Assembly: GCA_009781175.1 (NCBI GenBank)
Contig: WQYQ01000001.1
Location: 62,001 to 126,000 of the forward strand
Direction of reading: 5' to 3'
Source of the DNA: Betaproteobacteria bacterium
GTDB lineage: Bacteria > Pseudomonadota > Gammaproteobacteria > Burkholderiales > Rhodocyclaceae
Length of the DNA: 64,000 bases
The notes below the pieces were generated by a model. The model was given only the letters and a program-made list of their open reading frames with translations. It made no database searches and was not told where the DNA came from. How positions within the stretch are numbered: position 1 is the stretch's first letter; each line of letters opens with the position of its first letter. Position numbers and translations under genes: made by a program. Shown here piece after piece: positions 26,789-37,370 of this stretch.

Positions 26789-27906
26789 TGGGATACGTTG
26801 CCATCAAGGGTGGCGGCCGCGCCATCCGCGGCGCCGAACAGGCGCTCGAAGCCCTGCGCACAGCCGAGGGCGAGGGCGGCCAGCCCTTGGCGCTGGCGAC
26901 GATCGAGCAGCAACTGCGCCTGCTGACTTCGCGTATCGTTTCCGAGGGCGGGCTTTACCATCCCCGTCTCGCCGCCCTGGCCATCAAGCAGATGCAAGGC
27001 GACACGCTGGAAGCCGCCTTCGCGCTGCGCGCCTACCGCTCGACCAAGCCGCGCCTCTTGGAGACCCCCGTCCAGGACACCGGCCGGATGCGCTTGATCC
27101 GCCGCATTTCCAGCGCCTTCAAGGATATCCCCGGCGGCCAGATGCTCGGGCCGACCTTCGACTACGCCTTGCGCCTGATGCGCCTGGATCTGGCCGAGGA
27201 ATCGCCGCAAGCCTTCCGCGGCGTCGCCCGCCGCTTTCTGGCCGGGGCGCCGGACGCGGAATTGCCCGACAGTTTCCCCAAGGTCGTCGACGCCCTGCGC
27301 GCCGAGGGGCTGTTGCCGCCGCTCGCCATCCACCCTGAGCCGGCCTTCGACATCACCCGCGAGCCGCTGGTCTTTCCCGTGCCCCGTTCGGCGGCGCTGG
27401 CGACCATGGCGCGGGCCGAGACCGGCTCCCTGCTGGCCATCGCTTATTCGAACATGCGCGGTTACGGCGACGTTCATCCGACCGTGGCCGAATTGCGGGT
27501 CGGCTATCTGCCGGTCATGCTGCCGCATCCGGTGACCGGCGAACCCGTCGAAGCCGGCGAGGTGTTGCTGACCGAGTGCGAGATCATCGCCATGTACGAG
27601 GGCCATGGCGCCGACGGCCCGCCAGTCTTCACCCTGGGCTATGGCGCCTGCTTTGGGCACAACGAGGTCAAGGCCATTTCCATGGCCATTCTCGACCGCG
27701 CCTTGCAAAAGGGCATGCGCGACGGCCCGAACAACCCGTCGGAAGACCCCGAATTCGTGCTGCTGCACGTCGATGGCGTCGATTCCATGGGTTTCGCCAG
27801 CCACTACAAGATGCCGCATTACGTGACCTTCCAGTCCGATATGGATCGCTTGCGCACGACTCAGGATAAGGCCAAGGCCAGGAAAAAAGCGGAGGTAGAA
27901 GCATGA
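26788..27906 (+). CDS. phnI: C-P lyase core subunit PhnI
   Basis: 372 residues, close to PhnI elsewhere. MGYVAIKGGGRAIRGAEQAL is the family start; FALRAYRSTKPRLLETPVQD, then FKDIPGGQMLGPTFDYALRL and LGYGACFGHNEVKAISMAIL follow. PhnI is the nucleosidase/ribosyl transferase that replaces adenine of ATP by methylphosphonate. The same frame is open upstream only inside phnH. Confidence 0.96.
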   Translation: MGYVAIKGGGRAIRGAEQALEALRTAEGEGGQPLALATIEQQLRLLTSRIVSEGGLYHPRLAALAIKQMQGDTLEAAFALRAYRSTKPRLLETPVQDTGRMRLIRRISSAFKDIPGGQMLGPTFDYALRLMRLDLAEESPQAFRGVARRFLAGAPDAELPDSFPKVVDALRAEGLLPPLAIHPEPAFDITREPLVFPVPRSAALATMARAETGSLLAIAYSNMRGYGDVHPTVAELRVGYLPVMLPHPVTGEPVEAGEVLLTECEIIAMYEGHGADGPPVFTLGYGACFGHNEVKAISMAILDRALQKGMRDGPNNPSEDPEFVLLHVDGVDSMGFASHYKMPHYVTFQSDMDRLRTTQDKAKARKKAEVEA

Positions 27907-28805
27907 ATCCCGGGTATGAACTGCCCTTGGAGGAGGCCGGCTACAGCTTCGGCTTCCTCGACGAATACGCCAAGCGCGAGGTGCGGCGCGCGATTCTGAA
28001 AGCGATCAGCATCCCCGGCTACCAGACACCCTACGCCTCGCGCGAAATGCCCATGGGGCGAGGCTTCGGCACCGGCGGCCTGCAATTGACGCTGGCCCTG
28101 GTCGGGCCGGAGGATAGGCTCAAGGTCATCGACCAGGGCGCCGACGACTCGGTCAATGCGGTCAATCTCCGCCATTTCGTCGAAATGACCTGCCCCGGCA
28201 TGGACACCACGGAGCACACGCGAGCGGCGACGCTGATCCAGTCCCGCCACCGTATTCCCGAAGTTCCGTTGCGCGAGAATCAGATTCTCGTTCTGCAAGT
28301 GCCTTACCCCGACGCGCTGGTCGTGGTCGAATCCTCCGAGGCGCGGCGCAAGACCATGCACGGCGAAGGCGACTATGCGCGGCTGCTGACCCGGCTCTAC
28401 GAGGACATTGTTCGCTTTGACGAGATCACCATCGCGCACCGCTATCCCACCCGGATCGCCGGACATTACGTCATCGATCCCAGCCCGATTCCGCGCTACG
28501 ACCTGCCCAAATTGCACCGGGCGGCGGCGCTGACGCTGCTTGGCGCCGGGCGGGAGAAAAAAATCTACGCCGTGCCGCCCTATACCGATGCCGAGCCGCT
28601 GGCTTTCGACGACGTGCCTTTCCGCATCGAGGATTTCCGCGATGCCGCCGGACGACGCTGCGCCTGCGCCCGCTGCGGCGCGAGCGACAGTTTCCTCGAT
28701 GAGTTGATCGGCGACGACGGCGCGAAAAGCTGGCAGTGCTCGGACTCCGATTACTGCAACGAGCAATTGGCCGTCCGGAACCCGCAGGAGGCCGTCCACA
28801 TATGA
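27903..28805 (+). CDS. phnJ: C-P lyase radical-SAM subunit PhnJ
   Basis: 300 residues. It cleaves the carbon-phosphorus bond of ribosyl phosphonate triphosphate using SAM and a 4Fe-4S cluster. The C-terminal Cys set is C-x2-C (CARCGASDSFLDE), then C-x5-C (CSDSDYC), the PhnJ cluster pattern; the spacing between the pairs is 20 residues. FGTGGLQLTLALVGPEDRLK and YPTRIAGHYVIDPSPIPRYD are further signatures. ATGA overlaps at both ends. Confidence 0.97.
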   Translation: MNPGYELPLEEAGYSFGFLDEYAKREVRRAILKAISIPGYQTPYASREMPMGRGFGTGGLQLTLALVGPEDRLKVIDQGADDSVNAVNLRHFVEMTCPGMDTTEHTRAATLIQSRHRIPEVPLRENQILVLQVPYPDALVVVESSEARRKTMHGEGDYARLLTRLYEDIVRFDEITIAHRYPTRIAGHYVIDPSPIPRYDLPKLHRAAALTLLGAGREKKIYAVPPYTDAEPLAFDDVPFRIEDFRDAAGRRCACARCGASDSFLDELIGDDGAKSWQCSDSDYCNEQLAVRNPQEAVHI

Positions 28806-29632
28806 AAAAAGTCCTCGAAGTCCGCAATCTCTCCAAAATCCACGGTCGCGGCTGCGCCCATTGCCTCGACAGCACCGGCCCCGACATGGACAGCAACATC
28901 TGCCGCCACTGCGGCTCGGTCGTCGCCGCCCACGGCGTCAGCTTCGACCTGCATGCCGGCGAGATACTGGGCATCATCGGCGAGTCCGGCAGCGGCAAGT
29001 CGACCACGGTGCGCACGCTGTTTTTCGATGAAACGCCGAGCGCCGGCGAGGCGATTTTCTTCGACGGCCAGCGCCAGTGGGATCTGTTCGCGCTCAATGC
29101 CGCCGAGCAGCGCTGGCTGCGCAACCGCCGCTTCGGCATGGTGTACCAGAACGCGCACCTCGGCCTGAATTTCAAGGTCTCCGCCGGCGGCAACATCGCC
29201 GAGCGCCTGTTGATGAGCGACTTTTCGCATTACGGCGAGATTCGTCGGCGGGCGCGGCAACTGCTTGCCCGCACCGAGGTGCTGGCCGAGCGCATGGACG
29301 AGTCGCCCAAGCAATTCTCCGGCGGCATGCAGCAGCGCGTCCAGATCGCCAAGGCGCTGGCCACCCAGCCGCCGCTGCTGTTCCTCGACGAGGTGACAAC
29401 CGGACTGGATCTGTCGGTGCAGGCGCGCATCCTCGACCTGATCCTGGAAATCCAGCAGGAACTGGGCACCGCCATGATCGTGGTCACCCACGATCTGGGC
29501 GTCATCCGCCTGCTGGCCGGGCGGAGCATCGTCATGAAATACGGGCGGATCATCGAATCCGGCCTGACCGACCAGATCCTCGAAGACCCCCAGCACGCCT
29601 ACACCCAGCGGCTGGTTGCTTCCAGCCTGTAA
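28802..29632 (+). CDS. phnK: C-P lyase ABC-type ATPase PhnK
   Basis: 276 residues. Walker A GESGSGKSTT, signature FSGGMQQRVQIAKAL, Walker B LLFLDEVTTGLDLS. A Cys-rich insert (CAHCLDSTGPDMDSNICRHC, residues about 18-37) near the N-terminus looks like a zinc site. PhnK binds the PhnGHIJ core; it is not a transporter subunit. ATG at 28802 overlaps the phnJ stop. Confidence 0.95.
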   Translation: MKKVLEVRNLSKIHGRGCAHCLDSTGPDMDSNICRHCGSVVAAHGVSFDLHAGEILGIIGESGSGKSTTVRTLFFDETPSAGEAIFFDGQRQWDLFALNAAEQRWLRNRRFGMVYQNAHLGLNFKVSAGGNIAERLLMSDFSHYGEIRRRARQLLARTEVLAERMDESPKQFSGGMQQRVQIAKALATQPPLLFLDEVTTGLDLSVQARILDLILEIQQELGTAMIVVTHDLGVIRLLAGRSIVMKYGRIIESGLTDQILEDPQHAYTQRLVASSL

Positions 29633-29643
29633 GGAGCCGCGCC

Positions 29644-30366
29644 ATGCAAGCCGTCCTGAAAATCGAAGCGCTGTCCAAGCATTTCCAATTGCACGAGCAA
29701 GGCAAGCTCATTCCATCCTGCGCCAACGTCGATCTCGAAGTCTATCCCGGCGAACTCACGGCCTTGATCGGCCCGACCGGCGCCGGCAAGTCGTCGGTGC
29801 TGAAATGCGTCTATCGCACCTATATCCCCAGCAGCGGCCGCATCCTCTATCGGGATGGCGACGGCCGCCTCAGCGACCTCGCCCAGGCTTCCGAATATCG
29901 CATGCTGGAACTGCGCCAGGACGACATCGGCTTCGTCACCCAGTTTCTCCACTGTCTGCCGCGCAAGGCGGCGCTCGATGTCGTCGCCGAACCGCTGCTG
30001 GCGCGTGGCGAGAGCCTGGAGGCCGCGCGCCGGATGGCGGCCGAACTGCTGGCCTGGCTCAACGTCCCCGAACGCCTGTGGGGCGTGCCGCCCGCCACCT
30101 TCTCGGGCGGCGAGAAGCAGCGCATCAACCTGGCGCGCGGGCTGATTGCCCGGCCCCGCCTGCTCCTGCTCGACGAACCGACCGCCAGCCTCGATCCGGC
30201 GACGACCGACCGCGTCGTCGAGTTGATTGGCCGCATCAAAGGCGAAGGCATTGCCATGCTCGCCATCTTTCATCACCCCGAACTGGTTCACCGCCTCGCC
30301 GACCGGGTCGTCGAACTGACGCCACCGCTTGTCGCGGCCGAACTTCTGGAGATCTGCGCATCATGA
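29644..30366 (+). CDS. phnL: C-P lyase ABC-type ATPase PhnL
   Basis: 240 residues. Walker A GPTGAGKSS, signature FSGGEKQRINLARGL, Walker B LLLLDEPTASLDPAT; VKSLxK-like start IEALSKHFQLHEQGKLIP and GFVTQFLHCLPRKAALDVVA are typical. Essential in E. coli for phosphonate use, where PhnK and PhnL form a pair on the core complex. AAGGAG lies 9 bases before ATG. Confidence 0.95.
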   Translation: MQAVLKIEALSKHFQLHEQGKLIPSCANVDLEVYPGELTALIGPTGAGKSSVLKCVYRTYIPSSGRILYRDGDGRLSDLAQASEYRMLELRQDDIGFVTQFLHCLPRKAALDVVAEPLLARGESLEAARRMAAELLAWLNVPERLWGVPPATFSGGEKQRINLARGLIARPRLLLLDEPTASLDPATTDRVVELIGRIKGEGIAMLAIFHHPELVHRLADRVVELTPPLVAAELLEICAS

Positions 30367-31517
30367 ATCGACTGCTGCTCACGCACGCAACCGTTATCTT
30401 CGCCGACGCCGTTGCCAGGGACGTCGGCGTCCTCATCGAAAACGACCGGATTGCAGCCCTCGACCCCGCTGCCAGCGGCGCGGCGCGCATTATTGATTTG
30501 CGCGGGCGCCTGCTCATGCCGGGTCTGGTCGATCTGCATTGCGACGCGCTGGAAAAGGAAGTCGAGCCGCGGCCCGGCGTCCATTTTCCGCTCGATTTCG
30601 CCTGCGCCCAGGCCGACAAGCGCAATGCCTCGGCCGGCATTACCACGGTCTATCATGCCCTGTCGTTCGCCAATCACGAGCTGGGCGTCCGCAACAATGC
30701 CTTTGCCGCCGAAATCGCCCGCGCCGTCCATGCCTGGCAGCCGCACGCCCTGATCGACAACCGGGTGCATGCCCGCTACGAGGTCACCGATGAAACGGCG
30801 CCCGCCGTGCTCGCCGGCCTCATCGAAGACGGCCATGCCCACCTGCTCTCCTTCATGGATCACAGCCCCGGCCAGGGGCAGTTCCGCGACGTCGAGGCTT
30901 ACCGCGACTACCTGGCCCGTACCTACAAGATGGACGGCGAAGCGCTGAAGCAGATCCTGGAACGCAAGGCCGATGCCGCCCCCGGGGTGATGGCGCGGAT
31001 GGAAACGCTGGCGCAACTGGCGCGCGAGCACGGCATCGCCATTGCCAGCCATGACGACGATACGCCCGCCAAGGTCGCCAGCGTCAATGCCCTCGGCGCC
31101 GCCATTTCCGAATTCCCGATCAATCTGGAGACGGCGACTGCCGCGCGCCAACAAGGCTTGGCCACCCTGTTCGGCGCTCCCAACATCCTGCGCGGCAAGT
31201 CGCAGGCCGGCAACATGCGCGCCCTCGATGCCGTCAAGGCCGGCCTGGCCGATTGTCTGTGCGGCGATTACTCGCCGAGCGCGCTGCTGCCTTCCATCAT
31301 GCGTCTGCCCGAACAGGCCGGAATCAGCCTGCCGGCAGCCGTCGCTCTGGTAACGCGCAATCCGGCGCGGGCGGCGGGCCTCGCCGACCGTGGGGAAATC
31401 GCCGTCGGCCAGCGAGCCGACCTGATCGCCGTCAAGGATCTCGGCGGCCTGCCCCAGGTCGAGCGGGTGTGGTCCTCCGGCAAGCCGGCTCTGTCGGCGC
31501 ACTTCGACCACGCCTGA
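30363..31517 (+). CDS. phnM: RPnTP diphosphatase PhnM
   Basis: 384 residues, amidohydrolase fold. It removes pyrophosphate from ribosyl phosphonate triphosphate before PhnJ. Metal ligands lie in VDLHCDALEKEVEPRPGV, LSFMDHSPGQGQF, IASHDDDTPAKV and LCGDYSPSALL. The first metal motif reads HCD where many PhnM have HTD. ATGA overlap with phnL. Confidence 0.96.
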   Translation: MNRLLLTHATVIFADAVARDVGVLIENDRIAALDPAASGAARIIDLRGRLLMPGLVDLHCDALEKEVEPRPGVHFPLDFACAQADKRNASAGITTVYHALSFANHELGVRNNAFAAEIARAVHAWQPHALIDNRVHARYEVTDETAPAVLAGLIEDGHAHLLSFMDHSPGQGQFRDVEAYRDYLARTYKMDGEALKQILERKADAAPGVMARMETLAQLAREHGIAIASHDDDTPAKVASVNALGAAISEFPINLETATAARQQGLATLFGAPNILRGKSQAGNMRALDAVKAGLADCLCGDYSPSALLPSIMRLPEQAGISLPAAVALVTRNPARAAGLADRGEIAVGQRADLIAVKDLGGLPQVERVWSSGKPALSAHFDHA

Positions 31518-31524
31518 GACGACG

Positions 31525-32091
31525 ATGCGCGCACCCTTGATTTATCTGGTCGGCGCCTCCGGCAGCGGCAAGGACAGCCTGATGCGCTACGCCCGTCAGC
31601 ACCTGGCCGGCGAGCCCGGCATTTGCTTCGCGCATCGCTACATCACGCGACCGGCCGAAGCGGGCGGCGAGAACCATGTCGCCCTGAGCGCGGACGAGTT
31701 TACGAGCCGGCGGAATTCGGGCCTCTTCGCTTTGCACTGGGAGAGCCATGGGCTTTCCTATGGCATCGGCATCGAAATCAATCAGTGGCTGGGCAAAGGC
31801 GTTAGCGTCGTAATCAACGGTTCCCGCGGCTATCTTCCCGAAGCGCGCCGACGCTATCCCGAAATCCTGCCGGTCTGGATCGAGGTTTCTCCGGAGGTTT
31901 TGCACCAGCGTCTGCTGGCGCGGGGACGCGAATCGCCCGCAGAAGTCGAGCGGCGGCTCGCGCGCCACCGCGCCATGCCGACCGTTTTGCGCGCCGGCGA
32001 GACTATCCGCAATGATGGCGAACTGGAGAAGGCGGGGAAAAGCCTTGTGGCGCTGATTAGCCAAAGGAGCAGGCGGCTCGCATGCGCGTGA
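31525..32091 (+). CDS. phnN: Ribose 1,5-bisphosphokinase PhnN
   Basis: 188 residues, guanylate-kinase-like. Walker A LVGASGSGKDSLM; RYITRPAEAGGENHVALSAD is the substrate region; VVINGSRGYLPEARRRYP follows. It converts ribose 1,5-bisphosphate to PRPP, recycling the sugar from C-P lyase. Overlaps phnP by 10 bases. Confidence 0.95.
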   Translation: MRAPLIYLVGASGSGKDSLMRYARQHLAGEPGICFAHRYITRPAEAGGENHVALSADEFTSRRNSGLFALHWESHGLSYGIGIEINQWLGKGVSVVINGSRGYLPEARRRYPEILPVWIEVSPEVLHQRLLARGRESPAEVERRLARHRAMPTVLRAGETIRNDGELEKAGKSLVALISQRSRRLACA

Positions 32092-32840
32092 CTTTTCTGG
32101 GCACGGGGGCAGCCGGCGGCGTCCCGCTGTACGGCTGCGCCTGCCCGGCCTGCCGGCGGGCGCAGGCCGAGCCGGCCTTTGTCCGCCGTCCGGCCTGCGT
32201 GCTGATCGAGAATGGCGCGACCCGTCTGTTACTGGACGCCGGTCTGATGGACTTGGCGGAGAGATTTCCTCCCGCCAGCCTCAGCGCGATCCTGCTCACC
32301 CACTACCATCCCGATCACGTCCAGGGTCTGTTTCACCTGCGCTGGGGAGTCGGGCAGGCCATTCCCGTTTTCGCGCCGCCCGATTCCGCAGGCTGTGCCG
32401 ACCTGCACAAGCATCCCGGTGTGCTGAGTTTTCAGCGCGCCAAGAAATTTGTTCCCCTGCGCCTTGGCTCGCTCACGATAAGCCCTTTGCCCTTGATCCA
32501 TTCCAAACCGACATGGGGGTACGCCGTGCAAAACGATGAGGGCGAACGTTTTGCCTACCTGACCGATACGCTTGGCTTACCCGACGCCACCGAGCGTTTT
32601 CTCAAAACCTGGGGAAAGTTTGAACTGGCGCTGGATTGCACATTCCCGCCGAACTCGCCGCCGGCCAATCACAATGATTGGCATACAGCGCTCGCCAGCA
32701 TCAATGCGGTCGGGCCGACACGAACCTGGCTGACCCACATCGGACACCAATTCGATCATTGGTTACTACAAACCGCCCCAGCCATTCCCAGCGGCATTCG
32801 CGTTGCGCGCGATGGGCAGGTTGTCATGCTTGGGGGTTGA
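32082..32840 (+). CDS. phnP: Phosphoribosyl cyclic phosphodiesterase PhnP
   Basis: 252 residues, metallo-beta-lactamase fold. It opens 5-phosphoribosyl 1,2-cyclic phosphate to ribose 1,5-bisphosphate. LLTHYHPDHVQGLF has the HxHxDH dimetal motif; CACPACRRAQ near residue 25 is the structural zinc region of PhnP. No phnO is present. Last gene of the operon. Confidence 0.95.
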   Translation: MRVTFLGTGAAGGVPLYGCACPACRRAQAEPAFVRRPACVLIENGATRLLLDAGLMDLAERFPPASLSAILLTHYHPDHVQGLFHLRWGVGQAIPVFAPPDSAGCADLHKHPGVLSFQRAKKFVPLRLGSLTISPLPLIHSKPTWGYAVQNDEGERFAYLTDTLGLPDATERFLKTWGKFELALDCTFPPNSPPANHNDWHTALASINAVGPTRTWLTHIGHQFDHWLLQTAPAIPSGIRVARDGQVVMLGG

Positions 32841-32904
32841 AAAACAGAAAGAAATAAAACCCACGCTTCGCCAATTGGGATGCTCTGATGCAGCCCCATA
32901 TGTA

Positions 32905-32955
32905 ATGACAAAATCACCACAGAAAACTAGAATAGACTCCATTCGGAGGACTATT
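32905..32955 (+). promoter_or_regulatory. Promoter and overlapping palindromic operator of the toxin-antitoxin pair
   Basis: -35 ATGACA (32905-32910), 17-base spacer, -10 TAGAAT (32928-32933). The palindrome AATAGACTCC (32931-32940) / GGAGGACTATT (32945-32955) covers the -10 and the ribosome-binding site GGAGGA. This is the layout expected for autoregulation by an antitoxin-toxin complex. Confidence 0.6.
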
Positions 32956-32958
32956 GTC

Positions 32959-33737
<779 letters not shown>

Positions 33738-33819
33738 CGGAATCACGCCAGCCTTATAGAATTGCTTCCTGCGCTAAGCTTCCGCCCCACAACCACTTCG
33801 CGACTCAGGAATTTCCGCG

Positions 33820-36405
33820 TTGAACTCACGAAACACCGCGAACACTCAGCCCATTGGCGAGCACACGCCGATGATGCAGCAATACCTGACACTCAAGGCG
33901 CAGCATCCGAATACGCTGCTGTTTTATCGGATGGGTGACTTCTACGAGCTTTTTTTCGAAGACGCCGAACGCGCCGCCAAGCTGCTCGATATAACGCTGA
34001 CCACACGCGGCAAATCGGCGGGGCAGCCGATTTCGATGGCCGGCGTGCCCTTCCACGCGCTCGAACCGTATCTCGCCAAACTCGTGAAGATGGGCGAATC
34101 GGCGGTCATCGCGGAACAGGTCGGCGATCCCGCGACGAGCAAAGGCCCCGTCGAGCGCGCCGTGAGCCGCATCGTCACCCCGGGCACGCTGACCGATGCC
34201 GCGCTGCTGGATGACAAGGTCGATGCGCCTTTGCTCGCCGTCAATCTACATCGCGGCCGGCTTGGGCTCGCCTGGCTCAATCTGGCCAACGGCGATTTCC
34301 GCTTGCTCGAATGCGCGCCGGAACAGATCGGCTCTCAACTCGAACGTTTGCGCCCGGCCGAAGCGCTCGTGCCGGACGGGCTCGCCCTGGCGCAGATCGA
34401 TGCGCGCGTGGCGGCCGTGCGCCGCCTCGCCGACTGGCAATTCGACGCGGAAACCGCGCGCCGCGTGCTGCCCGAACATTTCGGCACGCGTGATCTGGCG
34501 GGTTTCGGCGCTGAAGGGCTCGGCGTCGCCTTGAGCGCCGCCGCGGCGTTGTTCGACTACGCCCGCGCGACCCAGCGCCAGAGCCTCGCCCACATCACGG
34601 GCTTGCAGGTCGAGCAGGAAGCGGAATATCTGCGCATGGACGCCGCGACGCGGCGCAATCTCGAATTGACCGAAACCCTGCGCGGAGAGGCCGCGCCGAC
34701 GCTCTTCTCGCTTTTCGACCTAAGCGAAACGGCGCTCGGCGCGCGCTGGCTGCGCCATACCCTGCACCACCCGCTGACCGATCGCGACATGGCCGCCCAC
34801 CGCCATGCCGCCGTCGAAGCGCTGCTCACGGACCAGGGCATGGCGGGCGAAACGCTGACGCGCGTGCTGCGCAACATTGCCGATGTCGAGCGGATCACGG
34901 CGCGGATCTCGTTGCGCAGCGCGCGGCCGCGTGATCTCGCGGCGCTGCGCGACACGCTCGCCACGCTGCCCGCCTTGCGCACGGCGATTCCTCACAGCGA
35001 GGCGCCGCTGCTCGCAAATCTGCACACTGATCTCGCGGCCCCGCCTGAGCCAACCGAGCTTCTCGCGCACGCCATCGCGAGTGAGCCGGCCAGCAATCTG
35101 CGCGACGGCGGCGTGATCGCCGAGGGCTTCGATGCGGAACTTGACGAACTGCGCGGCATCCAAGCCAACTGCGGTGCTTTTCTGCTCGAACTGGAAGCGC
35201 GCGAGCGCGAGCGCACGGGCATCACGAGCCTCAAGGTCGAATTCAACAAAGTGCATGGTTTCTACATCGAGGTCAGCCATGCGAATACCAGCAAGATCCC
35301 GGACGACTATCGTCGCCGCCAGACGCTCAAGAACGCCGAACGCTACATCACGCCCGAATTGAAGACGTTCGAAGACAAGGCGCTCTCGGCGCAGGAGCGC
35401 GCTCTGGCGCGCGAAAAAATCCTCTGGGACGCCATTCTCGACGAGCTTGCCGACGAGATTTCCACGCTGCAGCGCATCGCCCGCGCAATCGCCCTGCTCG
35501 ACGGCTTGAACGCGTTCGCGCGCGTCGCCGCGCGCCACAACTACGCGCGCCCGGTTTTCCGCAAGGAGGCGGGGCTGCTCATCGAAGCCGGTCGTCACCC
35601 GGTTGTCGAACCCCAGGTCGACAGCTTCATCGCCAACGACTGCGAGCTTTCCCCGACGCGCCGCATGCTACTCGTCACCGGCCCGAACATGGGCGGCAAA
35701 TCGACCTACATGCGGCAGATTGCGCTGATCGTGCTGCTTGCGCACTGCGGCGCTTTCGTGCCCGCGCAGCGCGCCGAAATCGGCCCGATCGACGGCATCT
35801 TCACGCGCATCGGCGCATCGGACGATCTCGCTTCGGGACGTTCGACCTTCATGGTCGAAATGACCGAAGCCGCGGCGATCCTCAATGGCGCAAGCGAACA
35901 CAGCCTGGTGTTGATGGACGAAATCGGCCGCGGCACTTCGACTTTCGACGGCATGGCGCTGGCCTTCGCCATCGCGCGCCATCTGCTCGAAAAAAACCGC
36001 TCGCTCGCCTTGTTCTCGACGCATTACTTCGAACTCACGCGGCTGTCGCTGGAACATCCCGAATGCGCCAATGTGCATCTCGGCGCGGTCGAGCACGGAC
36101 ACCGGATCGTATTCCTGCATGCCGTCGAAGAGGGACCGGCGAGCCAGAGTTACGGGATCGAGGTCGCCGCGCTCGCGGGCATTCCCGCCCCCGTCGTGCG
36201 CGAAGCGCGGCGCAGACTGCGCGCGCTCGAAAACCGCGAAGCTTCGGGCGGGCCGCAAGCGGATCTCTTCTCCGCCCTGCCGCCCGAGACCGAGCAGGCG
36301 CCGCCGCATCCGGTGCTCGAAAAGCTTGCAGGCGTCGATCCCGACGCGCTGACGCCGCGCGAAGCGCTCGAACAACTCTACGCACTGAAAGCACTGAGCG
36401 CATGA
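33820..36405 (+). CDS. mutS: DNA mismatch repair ATPase
   Basis: 861 residues, normal MutS length. It recognises mismatches: the FYE motif is in [18 protein letters not shown]. The ATPase domain has [14 protein letters not shown] (Walker A) and [19 protein letters not shown] (Walker B). The C-terminal tail ([12 protein letters not shown]) includes the tetramerisation helix. Start is TTG at 33820 with CAGGA upstream; the ATG at 33868-33871 ([12 protein letters not shown]) is the alternative. Confidence 0.97.
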   Translation: MNSRNTANTQPIGEHTPMMQQYLTLKAQHPNTLLFYRMGDFYELFFEDAERAAKLLDITLTTRGKSAGQPISMAGVPFHALEPYLAKLVKMGESAVIAEQVGDPATSKGPVERAVSRIVTPGTLTDAALLDDKVDAPLLAVNLHRGRLGLAWLNLANGDFRLLECAPEQIGSQLERLRPAEALVPDGLALAQIDARVAAVRRLADWQFDAETARRVLPEHFGTRDLAGFGAEGLGVALSAAAALFDYARATQRQSLAHITGLQVEQEAEYLRMDAATRRNLELTETLRGEAAPTLFSLFDLSETALGARWLRHTLHHPLTDRDMAAHRHAAVEALLTDQGMAGETLTRVLRNIADVERITARISLRSARPRDLAALRDTLATLPALRTAIPHSEAPLLANLHTDLAAPPEPTELLAHAIASEPASNLRDGGVIAEGFDAELDELRGIQANCGAFLLELEARERERTGITSLKVEFNKVHGFYIEVSHANTSKIPDDYRRRQTLKNAERYITPELKTFEDKALSAQERALAREKILWDAILDELADEISTLQRIARAIALLDGLNAFARVAARHNYARPVFRKEAGLLIEAGRHPVVEPQVDSFIANDCELSPTRRMLLVTGPNMGGKSTYMRQIALIVLLAHCGAFVPAQRAEIGPIDGIFTRIGASDDLASGRSTFMVEMTEAAAILNGASEHSLVLMDEIGRGTSTFDGMALAFAIARHLLEKNRSLALFSTHYFELTRLSLEHPECANVHLGAVEHGHRIVFLHAVEEGPASQSYGIEVAALAGIPAPVVREARRRLRALENREASGGPQADLFSALPPETEQAPPHPVLEKLAGVDPDALTPREALEQLYALKALSA

Positions 36406-37370
36406 AATTCTGGCTCGCCCTGCTCGCATTGAGTTTCGCCCTGGCCGCGCATGCGCAGCCGTATTCCTTCGCGGCATTCGGGGACATGCCTTACAACGAC
36501 GAAGAGCGCGCGGAAATCCCCGGCATGCTGCGGGAAATGGCCGCCACTGGCGTGCGTTTCGGCGTTCATCTGGGCGATTTCAAAAGCGGCAACGAGCCCT
36601 GTTCCGACGCGCTTTACCTCGACCGCGAGCAACTCTTCGCCAGCGCAGCGTTTCCGCTCGTTTATACGCCGGGAGAAAACGACTGGATCAGTTGCCAGCG
36701 CCGCACCAGCGGCAACCGCGAACCCAGGGAACGCCTGCAAGCCTTGCGCGACCTGTTCTTCACCCAGACCGCCATCGCAGCCAAGACGGGCATGCAAATC
36801 GAACAGCAGAACGAGATCGATTTCAACTTCGGCGCGAATGCGGAACATCTGCGCTGGCGTTCCGATGGCGTGCTCTTCGTCACGCTCAACGTCCCCGGCA
36901 ACAATAACAACTGGGGCGTCGGCAGAGTGAACGGCAGCAGGGAATACCAAACCCGCATGGCGGCTGTAGGCGATTGGATCGAAAAAAGCTTTGCCATCGC
37001 CAAACGCGAATCCCTGAAAGCCGTCGTCCTGCTCATGCACGCCAACCCGGATTTCGAAGCCTGGTCGGAAGGCAAGCCCACGCGGGGCTTCGGCGGGCTG
37101 CTCGATCAGATCCGCGAAGAACTCGGCAATTACCCGGGCGAGGTGCTCTTGATCCACGGCGACACGCATGTCATGCGCTCCGACCGCCCGATCAAGGATT
37201 CATCGGGCGCGGTCATACGACGCTTTCGCCGCCTCGAAGTTTATGGTTCGCCGATTCCCGGCTGGGTCGAAGTGAAAGTCGACCCGGAGGGCGAACGCCT
37301 GTTCCGCCTTGTGAATCACCCTTTACAGCCCGACGCCAATCAACTCGATCAACTCACGCCGGACCAATGA
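36402..37370 (+). CDS. Secreted metallophosphoesterase-like protein
   Basis: 322 residues. Signal peptide [18 protein letters not shown], then the calcineurin-like motifs [28 protein letters not shown] (in place of GNHE), [10 protein letters not shown] and [12 protein letters not shown]. Exported phosphatase or phosphodiesterase of unknown substrate. The ATG overlaps the mutS stop, and it overlaps the next gene by four bases. Confidence 0.8.
   Translation: MKFWLALLALSFALAAHAQPYSFAAFGDMPYNDEERAEIPGMLREMAATGVRFGVHLGDFKSGNEPCSDALYLDREQLFASAAFPLVYTPGENDWISCQRRTSGNREPRERLQALRDLFFTQTAIAAKTGMQIEQQNEIDFNFGANAEHLRWRSDGVLFVTLNVPGNNNNWGVGRVNGSREYQTRMAAVGDWIEKSFAIAKRESLKAVVLLMHANPDFEAWSEGKPTRGFGGLLDQIREELGNYPGEVLLIHGDTHVMRSDRPIKDSSGAVIRRFRRLEVYGSPIPGWVEVKVDPEGERLFRLVNHPLQPDANQLDQLTPDQ

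Noticed and set aside
26347-27819. Antisense 490-residue frame across phnH and phnI
   Set aside because: Crosses two genes with complete C-P lyase signatures; composition is that of a shadow frame.
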